A stretch of DNA of 64,000 nt from Cyclobacteriaceae bacterium (lineage in GTDB: Bacteria > Bacteroidota > Bacteroidia > Cytophagales > Cyclobacteriaceae): NCBI GenBank assembly GCA_023151255.1, contig JAKLJG010000004.1, positions 1-64,000 of the forward strand, given 5' to 3'. The notes under the pieces were generated by a model, which had not been told where the DNA came from, did not search any database, and saw only the letters and a list, made by a program, of their open reading frames with translations. Positions within the stretch are counted from its first letter, which is position 1; each line of letters starts with the position of its first letter. A program made the position numbers and the translations under genes. Positions 57,965 to 64,000 of this stretch are shown here, one piece after another.

Positions 57965-60466
57965 TTAAGCTTTTCCGTTGCGTATGTCATTAGCCAGTTC
58001 AGCGATTCCTTTTTTTATATCACCGTTCCATTTTTTGGCATACGCCTGCACTTTAATTTTTTCTGATTCCTCCGTAGTGTATGCCAGGTATTCTTCGAGA
58101 GAAACTTCGGTGGCGTACACTTTGGACAGCATTCCGCCCAGGCTGATAAATACTTCTTTGTACTTCCGGGAAGGATCGTTGGCTTTGTTAATGGAGAGCA
58201 CAAGGGCTTTCTCTTTCTCGGTGAGCCCGAGCAGTTGTTGTATCAGGTCGAACTTGTTCTGGTACTTGCTCTGGTCAAGCAAAATCTTGCAGTCGGAGTT
58301 GTTGATGATGGCCTGCTTGACGATGGGCGAACTAATGATGTCTTCAACTTCCTGTGTCACCACAATGGCTTCCCCGTAAAACTTTCGCACGGTCTTGAAC
58401 AGATACTTGATATATTCTGCCATACCTTCTTTTGCGATAGCTTTCCAGGCTTCCTCGATAAGGATCATCTTGCGCACGCCTTTGAGCTTGCGCATCTTGG
58501 AAATGAACACCTCCATGATGATGATCGTGACGACCGGAAACAGGATTGGATGATCTTTGATGTTGTCCAGTTCAAAGACAATGAAGCGTTCTTTCAGCAA
58601 CTCCAGGTTTTCAGTGGCATTCAGAAGATAATCGAACTCACCTCCTTTGTAATATGGCCGGAGCACGTATAGGAAATTCTCTACATCGAAATCCTTTTCC
58701 TTCACTCTGTCTTCTTTCAGAATTCTGACAAATTCATCCCGCAGGAAATCATAGAATGAATTGAAGCAAGGAAATAACTTCGTATCTGAATCCAATTTCT
58801 CATAATACATCTTCAGCGCAATAGACAGTGCTACATATTCAGAGCGATTGAACGTCTCATCATCCTTCTTCCACAATGCCAGCAACAGGGTCTTTATGCT
58901 TTCCTTCTTCTCGGTATCCAACACATCACCTTGTCCGATGTAGAATGGATTAAACCGGATGGGATTAGCTTCATCATAGGTGAAATAGTATCCATTCACC
59001 AAATCACAAAGTCCTTTGTAGGAATGACCAACATCCACCAGCACGATATGTGTGCCCTGTTCGTAGTAAGATCGTACCATGTGATTGGTGAAGAATGACT
59101 TCCCGCTGCCGGAAGGACCTAGAATGAATTTATTTCGATTGGTGCAGATGCCTTTTTTGACAGGCTCGTCTGAAATGTCGACATGAACAGGCTTGCCAGT
59201 CAGCCTGTCGCCAAGTCGTATGCCCACAGGGCTAACAGAAGATTGGTAGCTCGTTTCCAGGTTCAGAAAACATGTAGCCTGTTCTGCGAACGTATCAAAA
59301 GTATCATTCATTGGGAAGTCGGCTTCATTGCCTGGAAGCCCAGCCCAGAAAATCTGTGGGGCTCCATCGGTTTCCTGTCTCGCGATTGCATCCATCTGAG
59401 CAAGTGCCGATGAAACTTGCGTTTTAAGTTCTTTCAGTTCTGTTTTATTGTCTGTCCAAAGCAGGATGTTGTAATGGGCCTTGACTGGCAGGCGTTGTGA
59501 TGAAATGGCTTCGTTCAGAAAATCATTCGTGGCGTCACGACTGATTGCATTTTCGCGGGAGTATGTAGCCAGCGATTGCAGCCTGAGTCGTTTACTTTCG
59601 AGCTGTTTAATAGTCTTGTGTGCATCCTCGATGAAGATGTATTGGTTATAGATATGATCACAGGATAACAGTTGGCCTAAGGGTGAGGCAAATCCAACAC
59701 TGAACTTGGTCTTGTCAGTGGAATACTTATCATAGTTGATGCGGGATCCGCACAAAGCCGGAAGGTCTTCCACATCGGACAATGCATACAGTTGACAATA
59801 CTGATCACCAATCCTGATCTCATCCCGGAGGTGGATGTCCTTGATCATGGGTGCATCTGTTTCGGAAAGCAAAAAGCAATAGCGTTCCAAAAGTCCGGGC
59901 CTCACCCCCGACCCCTCTCCATTAGAGAGGGGAGCGCCAACGATATCGTCATCTGTTAGCCTTCTCAACTTCACAAACCCACTGTCCTTGAGTATCCGTT
60001 CAAACTGTCCTGCGCCATCCAGGAACTCCTGCATGCGCTGTGGATTTAGCGGGCCTTCCGGTACAATGCTCCTGCGGATCAGGTTGGAGAAAACAGAACT
60101 TGATGGTTTTCGATCAGCTGGTTTTCGAGTGAGCATTATATAGCACTTGTGATCCAGGTAAGGGCGTTCATTAAAAAACCGTTCGCTTGATCGCGACAGG
60201 AATGAATTTTCCTTCCCTTCAAATTCGGGTTGATGTTTCCTCGAAAGAAACCAATCCTGCTTATGGAACACCGTATTGTTGGGAAGCACTTTGATCGCTT
60301 TAACCAACACCTGATGGAAGGCTTCGTACTCCTGATCAGATAAGGTGAAAATTTCCGGAAGAGTCGCTTCAAAAGCCAACGTTACATCGCCCTGCTTCGA
60401 CAGGATGCAGTCGTGTTCTACCTTGTAGATCGGGAATATTTTATGAAATGCAATCTCCTGTGCCAT
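57965..60466 (-). CDS. traG: Conjugative ATPase TraG (VirB4-type)
   Basis: 833 residues. Walker A GPSGSGKS at 450-457, Walker B MILIEEAWKA near 660, and C-terminal region with KQAIINNSDCKILLDQSKY. This VirB4-like ATPase powers pilus assembly and substrate transfer at the inner membrane. Residues 178-191 (APLSNGEGSGVRPG) are encoded by a GC-rich repeat at 59897-59938; relatives have a short linker here, so this looks like an in-frame insertion between TDDDIVG and LLERYCF. The enzyme appears otherwise intact. Confidence 0.92.
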   Translation of the reverse strand: MAQEIAFHKIFPIYKVEHDCILSKQGDVTLAFEATLPEIFTLSDQEYEAFHQVLVKAIKVLPNNTVFHKQDWFLSRKHQPEFEGKENSFLSRSSERFFNERPYLDHKCYIMLTRKPADRKPSSSVFSNLIRRSIVPEGPLNPQRMQEFLDGAGQFERILKDSGFVKLRRLTDDDIVGAPLSNGEGSGVRPGLLERYCFLLSETDAPMIKDIHLRDEIRIGDQYCQLYALSDVEDLPALCGSRINYDKYSTDKTKFSVGFASPLGQLLSCDHIYNQYIFIEDAHKTIKQLESKRLRLQSLATYSRENAISRDATNDFLNEAISSQRLPVKAHYNILLWTDNKTELKELKTQVSSALAQMDAIARQETDGAPQIFWAGLPGNEADFPMNDTFDTFAEQATCFLNLETSYQSSVSPVGIRLGDRLTGKPVHVDISDEPVKKGICTNRNKFILGPSGSGKSFFTNHMVRSYYEQGTHIVLVDVGHSYKGLCDLVNGYYFTYDEANPIRFNPFYIGQGDVLDTEKKESIKTLLLALWKKDDETFNRSEYVALSIALKMYYEKLDSDTKLFPCFNSFYDFLRDEFVRILKEDRVKEKDFDVENFLYVLRPYYKGGEFDYLLNATENLELLKERFIVFELDNIKDHPILFPVVTIIIMEVFISKMRKLKGVRKMILIEEAWKAIAKEGMAEYIKYLFKTVRKFYGEAIVVTQEVEDIISSPIVKQAIINNSDCKILLDQSKYQNKFDLIQQLLGLTEKEKALVLSINKANDPSRKYKEVFISLGGMLSKVYATEVSLEEYLAYTTEESEKIKVQAYAKKWNGDIKKGIAELANDIRNGKA
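59897..59938. repeat. GC-rich palindromic repeat inside traG
   Basis: Contains CCCCTCTCC (59922 region) paired with an AGAGAGGGG-type arm around an ATTA loop, flanked by GGCCTCACCCCCG and AGCGCC. The composition resembles short repeats widely dispersed in Bacteroidota chromosomes, which read CTCACCCC...CCCTCTCC...GAGAGGGG. Length is a multiple of 3, so the traG frame continues. Confidence 0.75.
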
Positions 60467-60469
60467 ATG

Positions 60470-60790
60470 TTAGTTCTTGAGTTGAATGCAAACTTTTCGG
60501 GAGGTTGACTTGATAAAATCCGGAATGCTTCGCCTTGCCATTTTCTTCAGGAGGCCGTGCTGACCATACTTGTCACTCATCCGATAAACGGTCATGAACA
60601 AGAGCACACCGAGGATTACCGTTAGTCCGAGACAAACGAACATGTTCACTCCGATGATGTAGAGCACTGCAAACAGGATTAACAGGCCGATGAGTCCGAT
60701 CGCGAGGTATGCGATATACTGCGCCTTGAGGCCCTTGAACTCAATCGGCTTGTTAATACCCTTGTTGATTTTGTAAACGCTGGATGCCAT
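60470..60790 (-). CDS. traF: Conjugative transposon protein TraF (DUF4133)
   Basis: The ATG at 60790 (MASSVYKINKGINK) gives 106 residues; a longer frame upstream lacks support. Two membrane helices (YLAIGLIGLLILFAVLYIIG, VCLGLTVILGVLLFMTVY) and a basic C-terminus, as in TraF/VirB3-like proteins. Its ATG shares one base with the TraE stop (TGATG), so translation is coupled. Confidence 0.88.
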   Translation of the reverse strand: MASSVYKINKGINKPIEFKGLKAQYIAYLAIGLIGLLILFAVLYIIGVNMFVCLGLTVILGVLLFMTVYRMSDKYGQHGLLKKMARRSIPDFIKSTSRKVCIQLKN

Positions 60791-61119
60791 CAGATTCCAA
60801 AGAATGAACGTAACACAGTGGCCACAATGACCAGGAACACACAACTGCCAAACCATGCGGCCGCGACTTTCCCTGTATCGGGATCACCGCTGTTCCATTT
60901 CTGATAAACCTTTACAGCCCCAACGAGCCCAAGGATGGCTCCGATGGCGTACATCAGATTGGTGCCGGTAGTGAAATAACTCCGCACACGCATGGTAGCT
61001 TCGTTGATACCGGCATTACCGTCCTGCGCTTCAGCCAGCGCATAGGTAATCATGCACACGATCAAGGCAAGACCGAGTGCTTTACCTTTTTGAATGGTGA
61101 ATTGAACTGCTCTTTTCAT
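60790..61119 (-). CDS. traE: Conjugative transposon protein TraE (DUF4134)
   Basis: The ATG at 61119 (MKRAVQFTIQKGK) gives 109 residues. Signal-like first helix (ALGLALIVCMITYALAEAQ), then GINEATMRVRSYFTTGTNLMYAIGAILGLVGAVKVY and a third helix. This is the TraE (VirB2-like pilin-type) family. Followed immediately by traF. Confidence 0.88.
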   Translation of the reverse strand: MKRAVQFTIQKGKALGLALIVCMITYALAEAQDGNAGINEATMRVRSYFTTGTNLMYAIGAILGLVGAVKVYQKWNSGDPDTGKVAAAWFGSCVFLVIVATVLRSFFGI

Positions 61120-61141
61120 AGGACTTAATTTTGTTTGATGA

Positions 61142-61735
61142 TTATTGATTATTAACCGTAGTAATTTCCTGCTGTGGCCACCACGTTTTGACTTCACTTA
61201 GTTCAATTTGAAATTCACAATGCTCCATGCAGGAATTGTAAATGAATGCTGTGATCTCAGGCTCATGCGTAGTATGAAACAGGTCAGGATAATTCGATAG
61301 TAGTGTGCGAAAGAGTTCAGCACACTCAGCCTTACTGCCGACAGCGACAACTTCTGTGAGCGTATTGATTTCTTCGATAAGGATTGAGACAGATTTAAGC
61401 ATGGCTTCATCTGCCTCGCTTGTTGCCGCTTCCGTAATTGGTTCTTCCGGTTCCTGTGCAGTAACTACACTCAAACTTTCTGTTTCACTTTTTTCTTCAC
61501 GTGGAACATTTTCAGATTGGCGTCCACCATATTTCACTGAGCCCATGAGTTCAATAGATTCATTTGAATCAGTTTGATTCTTCAACTCGTAGGTGTTCGT
61601 GAGATTTAGTTTCCTTTGTTTGAAAATGTTAGTGATCTCGCTGCTGTACAGTAGCAGCACAGTGATGACGTAGTAGCCACCGATAAGAAAGGCGATAGTT
61701 GAAATAAACTCCTGCCAGGAAATGGATTCGAGCAT
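61142..61735 (-). CDS. Membrane-anchored protein opening the tra operon
   Basis: 197 residues. One N-terminal helix (FISTIAFLIGGYYVITVLLLY) then a cytoplasmic acidic region (about 60-110) and a helical C-terminal part (AMLKSVSILIEEINTLTEVV...ELFRTLLSNYP). Proteins of this plan are often encoded just before traE in Bacteroidetes elements but are unnamed. It starts 2 bases before an inverted repeat at 61737. Confidence 0.6.
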   Translation of the reverse strand: MLESISWQEFISTIAFLIGGYYVITVLLLYSSEITNIFKQRKLNLTNTYELKNQTDSNESIELMGSVKYGGRQSENVPREEKSETESLSVVTAQEPEEPITEAATSEADEAMLKSVSILIEEINTLTEVVAVGSKAECAELFRTLLSNYPDLFHTTHEPEITAFIYNSCMEHCEFQIELSEVKTWWPQQEITTVNNQ

Positions 61736-61736
61736 A

Positions 61737-61760
61737 GCTTCCGTGATTGATTACGGAAGC
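61737..61760. repeat. Inverted repeat GCTTCCGT/ACGGAAGC upstream of tra operon
   Basis: 8-bp perfect arms (61737-61744 and 61753-61760) around an 8-base loop GATTGATT. It lies directly upstream of the first tra gene. Could be a regulator-binding site or a 5' UTR hairpin. Confidence 0.5.
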
Positions 61761-61924
61761 GAAGGTGAGCGTCAGAAAAATCTAATATTCACAAGTTGGT
61801 ACCAAGGTGGGTGATATTTTTTTACTCCTATTAGAAACGGGTGTTCGCTACAAGTATCTCGGGTCGTTCATCACTTGGAATCTCCAAATTTCATAAGGTG
61901 TAATATCCTAATGGTCCTGTTAAC

Positions 61925-62794
61925 TTATTCCTTAAAGACAAGTTTGACCTTGGATTTGATTTTTTCTCCAAAAGGAAGCACCATCACAAAGAAATTAAAT
62001 GAATTATTAAAGAAATGATACTGAAACGTTATATCACCATTTTCTCCTTTGTATAAAAACTGTCCATCTACATTCATCTTTCTACTGAATGAACAGTCTG
62101 CTATGAATGCTTGATCAGGCCCCAGACGTTCTGGCCATTTCAATATTCCAAATTCCATTGTAAAGGATGGTGATTGGAAATAGTTTCGGACCTTAAAATT
62201 CAGCAGCCCTTCTTTTTCAATTACTAAGAGAGCGCATCGTTTGGGAGATCGCTCAACGTACCTTCTTATTGTAGCGTGAACAGACCCACCGAATTGTTTA
62301 GATAGAGCCAAAGGTGATCGAATTGTTAACTCTAATCGACTTGCTTCCTCATCAAACCTATCAAGTTGAAATAATGTACCAGATGCAAAAAAATTTGCTT
62401 CGGCCTCAAAAGCAACTTGAGTGTCTGGGTCTAGCGTAGTGTCATCATCTTCATGGTGCTCGAATGTTTTCTGTTGCCACGGCAAGGCGTCATGGCCTAC
62501 TTCATGTAACTGCACAAATCTTTGTCGATTTGCGTTTTGGCTCAAATCCAGATACACAACTTTCTCCCTGGTGTCAATAGCACCTCGAAGCTTTCTAAGT
62601 GCGCTTTTCAGTGTTTCAGATGCCTTAGCTAGGTGGTTTTTTGGGATGTTACTTAAACAAGTTTCTCGATCAACTTTCAGTTCACAGTATTGCACAATCT
62701 TATCCACCGGAGTGGGAAATACACCAAGTGACTTACTTTGTTTAAGAATGTCGAAGGATACATTTTCAATGTCCTTTATCGTTACCTTGTTCAT
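61925..62794 (-). CDS. ImmA/IrrE-type metallopeptidase with C-terminal extension
   Basis: 289 residues. Zinc-binding HEVGH at 97-101 with a downstream acidic motif (EAEANFFASG) supplying the third ligand: the ImmA/IrrE/COG2856 signature. The C-terminal 110 residues are a beta-rich domain (NYFQSPSFTMEFGILKW). In ICEBs1-like elements ImmA cleaves the ImmR repressor to activate the element. Here it overlaps the XRE gene by 29 bases, so the pair is coupled. Confidence 0.85.
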   Translation of the reverse strand: MNKVTIKDIENVSFDILKQSKSLGVFPTPVDKIVQYCELKVDRETCLSNIPKNHLAKASETLKSALRKLRGAIDTREKVVYLDLSQNANRQRFVQLHEVGHDALPWQQKTFEHHEDDDTTLDPDTQVAFEAEANFFASGTLFQLDRFDEEASRLELTIRSPLALSKQFGGSVHATIRRYVERSPKRCALLVIEKEGLLNFKVRNYFQSPSFTMEFGILKWPERLGPDQAFIADCSFSRKMNVDGQFLYKGENGDITFQYHFFNNSFNFFVMVLPFGEKIKSKVKLVFKE

Positions 62795-63140
62795 TCTTCT
62801 TTTTAAATCTCAAGTATTTTAAATAACCCGCTAACTCGGATTCTTCTTCAGGAGTTAATCCTTCGGAAGACAGCGCAAATCCCGCTAATGTTTTTGGCCC
62901 AGCTTGACCTTCCTTCTTCTCAACAATTCCTGCTTCACCAAGAAGAAATTCAAAAGCAATCCTGTACTGTTCGGCTAGCTTGTACAGAATGTTCGCTGAT
63001 GGCTTTTTGATCTTATTATTTTCAAGTTGACTTAAGTATGCGTTGGAAATTCCGGTTATCTCTTCTACCTGTCTTAGTGTTAGTCCCTGTGTTTCCCTAG
63101 CATCCTTTAGTTTTTCACCTAATGATTTCTGGGTTTCCAT
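62766..63140 (-). CDS. XRE-family repressor (ImmR-like)
   Basis: The ATG at 63140 (METQKSLGEKL) gives 124 residues; an upstream extension of 23 residues was not used. Helix-turn-helix: LTLRQVEEITGISNAYLSQLENNKIKKPSANILYKLAEQ. The C-terminal 40 residues are charged and may be where the ImmA-type protease cuts. It faces the plus-strand ubiquitin-like operon, and the intergenic space has repeated CTAAGT boxes, so it likely represses that operon and itself. Confidence 0.85.
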   Translation of the reverse strand: METQKSLGEKLKDARETQGLTLRQVEEITGISNAYLSQLENNKIKKPSANILYKLAEQYRIAFEFLLGEAGIVEKKEGQAGPKTLAGFALSSEGLTPEEESELAGYLKYLRFKKKNEQGNDKGH

Positions 63141-63194
63141 ATATATGGTGGTTAATTTTTTCCGCCTGATTCCGCCTGCAAAGATACCCACCCA

Positions 63195-63273
63195 TTCTAA
63201 GTAAAGCAAGCATTGCTAATTATAAATCTAAGTATAATTTTTCTTGCTAAGTGATTGCTTGATATACTTAGCA
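63195..63273. promoter_or_regulatory. Operator array between XRE gene and ubiquitin-like operon
   Basis: Four CTAAGT boxes: TTCTAAGT at 63195-63202, ATCTAAGT at 63226-63233, TGCTAAGT at 63245-63252, and inverse ACTTAGCA at 63266-63273. The last two form a perfect 8-bp inverted repeat. The decamer AGCATTGCTA occurs twice (63209, 63270). Probably bound by the XRE repressor. Confidence 0.6.
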
Positions 63274-63285
63274 TTGCTATATTTG
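63259..63285 (+). promoter_or_regulatory. Bacteroidota-type promoter of the ubiquitin-like operon
   Basis: TATATTTG at 63278-63285 fits the TAnnTTTG -7 element, with a TTG 16 bases upstream (63259-63261) as a -33 half. Transcription would begin about 63290, only a few bases before the ATG at 63293, giving an almost leaderless mRNA. The operator inverted repeat overlaps it. Confidence 0.5.
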
Positions 63286-63292
63286 AGCCGTT

Positions 63293-63799
63293 ATGAAAAA
63301 AGATAAACAAATCTACGTACACGGTGAAGGCCTCAAGGAGACCAAATTCATCGAAATTGACTCAGAAACAAAGATTTCTGAGATTATTAAGGAGTTTGAG
63401 GCAATCACCGGAGTTGCTTCAACTAAGGATGCCCCGGTAGAATGTTACGCGGATGATGATGACAACCCGTTAGACAGGTCATCAACTGCGGGTTCGAAAA
63501 AGATCGACAAGAGGTCGCACGTCCACTGCCACCGATGCAGGAAAGTAGAGGTAACTGTTACCTATAATGGTCGCGAAGAGAAATTCAGCTTCCCGCCACA
63601 AACCAAAGCCGAGAAGGTTTTTAAAAAGGCGATCAAGGAGTTCAAGATATCAGACTCTGATGCGAGCAATCTTGTCCTTCGTTCAGGCAATGGACAAGGG
63701 GAGATTCTTCAGGACGATGACCATATCGGTTCATTCGTGAATTATCCGGCTTGTCACCTCTCTCTTTACTTAACGCCAAAGAAACAAGTACAGGGATGA
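63293..63799 (+). CDS. Tandem ubiquitin-like (beta-grasp) protein, first gene of conjugation operon
   Basis: 168 residues, no signal. Two domains: residues about 5-75 (KQIYVHGEGLKETKFIEID, ISEIIKEF, then ECYADDDDNPLD) and about 84-163 (KVEVTVTYNGREEKFSFP, AEKVFKKAIKEFKI, VLRSGNGQGEILQDDDHIG, HLSLYLTP), each with the strand-strand-helix-strand plan of ubiquitin-like folds. The linker carries HVHCHRC (77-82), a possible metal-binding cluster. The protein ends in G168 (KKQVQG), like other processed or conjugated modifiers. It is similar in plan to DUF2604-type bacterial ubiquitin-like proteins. It overlaps the next gene by 4 bases. Confidence 0.8.
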   Translation: MKKDKQIYVHGEGLKETKFIEIDSETKISEIIKEFEAITGVASTKDAPVECYADDDDNPLDRSSTAGSKKIDKRSHVHCHRCRKVEVTVTYNGREEKFSFPPQTKAEKVFKKAIKEFKISDSDASNLVLRSGNGQGEILQDDDHIGSFVNYPACHLSLYLTPKKQVQG

Positions 63800-64000
63800 G
63801 TGTCGATAAGGGGATGTTCAAAAAACATGTGAGTGAAGCTCCGTTCCAAAATGGTGTTGACCAAGGCCGCTGGGAAATCCTGTCTAACGAGGATTTCCCG
63901 GAATGGCCAAAGGTCATCATCAGGATAAGAGCAAGGGCCAAAAAGGACAACCCAGATTTTTTCTCTTTTCGATTTGATCTCAACGACTATCCATCGACAC
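63796..64000 (+). CDS. Prokaryotic E2-like protein (3' truncated by window edge)
   Basis: 68 codons are visible. The ATG is coupled to the preceding stop (ATGA). The sequence has RWEILSNEDFPEWPKVIIRIRA, then FFSFRFDLNDYPST: an E2-type beta-sheet with a tyrosine-proline turn (YPxxxP in E2 folds). The catalytic cysteine would lie beyond the window. Following a ubiquitin-like gene, a prokaryotic E2 is the best reading; confirmation needs the rest of the gene. Confidence 0.6.
   Translation, partial: MSVDKGMFKKHVSEAPFQNGVDQGRWEILSNEDFPEWPKVIIRIRARAKKDNPDFFSFRFDLNDYPST

Larger units (their letters stand above)
49752..64000. mobile_element. Part of a Bacteroidetes integrative conjugative element (transfer operon and cargo)
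   Basis: Consecutive TraE, F, G, I, J, K, M and N homologues plus an ImmA/ImmR-type pair mark a conjugative element of the Bacteroidetes (MPF_B) class. No integrase, relaxase, coupling ATPase, excisionase or attachment site is visible, so the element's ends are not fixed; it probably extends right of the window. Whether the metal island to the left is cargo is not decided. Confidence 0.7.

Noticed and set aside
63642-63983. 113-residue frame antisense to the ubiquitin-like and E2-like genes
   Set aside because: It is antisense to two coupled genes with clear domain layouts, and its own sequence has no recognisable motif.
1-64000. tRNA/rRNA genes or CRISPR arrays
   Set aside because: No cloverleaf, rRNA-like stretch or regular spacer-repeat series was found in the gaps.

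Overview
The window looks like a piece of a Bacteroidota chromosome, most likely order Cytophagales. The evidence is a FecA-type TonB receptor with a carboxypeptidase-regulatory-like N-terminus, several small secreted Cys-rich proteins resembling the HYC_CC_PP and DUF6660 families, a Bacteroidetes-type conjugation operon (TraE-TraN), a TAnnTTTG promoter element and mostly weak Shine-Dalgarno sequences. No rRNA, tRNA or CRISPR array was seen. The window has three parts: a metal and redox island, a conjugative-element transfer operon, and the first genes of a ubiquitin-like conjugation operon that runs off the right edge.

Left part (1-10.9 kb): an ArsR-like regulator (cut by the window edge) is followed by a mercury operon with a MerT-MerP fusion, a separate MerP and an HMA-containing MerA. 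On the minus strand come an MgtC/DUF4010 membrane protein, a cytoplasmic GH13 enzyme, a porin-like beta-barrel, a HYC_CC_PP protein and a FecA-like receptor preceded by two Fur-box-like palindromes.

10.9-19.4 kb (minus): a tightly packed cluster of PRPP synthetase, archaeal-type AMP/thymidine phosphorylase, an SRPBCC protein, a beta-CASP metallo-beta-lactamase protein, a Ca2+-type P-ATPase, an ATP-cone/nuclease fusion and a DUF4136 lipoprotein. 19.4-26.2 kb (minus): a respiratory module with an NrfD-type quinol subunit, a four-cluster ferredoxin-like subunit and cytochromes c but no visible catalytic subunit, plus outer-membrane and unknown secreted proteins.

26.3-48.5 kb (mostly minus): copper/zinc/cadmium handling. 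A Cus-like operon has a CusA split into two overlapping frames at an A7 run, two adaptors, and an AraC regulator with an HMA-like N-terminus and an extra C-terminal domain. A Czc-like operon has a tiny membrane peptide, CzcA fused to a secreted domain, CzcC, CzcB, a DUF3703 protein, a NicO-like transporter and a CadA/ZntA ATPase. Next is a di-heme oxidoreductase/Rieske/porin operon, divergent from a DtxR-family regulator, with a strong inverted repeat between them.

48.6-61.7 kb: hairpin-rich spacer, then a minus-strand transfer operon (TraE, F, G, I and related proteins, J, K, M, N and small genes). TraG carries a GC-rich palindromic repeat inserted in frame.

61.9-64 kb: an ImmA/ImmR-type protease-repressor pair faces a plus-strand operon whose first gene encodes a tandem beta-grasp ubiquitin-like protein ending in glycine. 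The second gene, cut by the window, begins like a prokaryotic E2-like protein. A repeated CTAAGT operator array lies over the promoter. This operon is the best candidate for an undescribed system here and should continue to the right.
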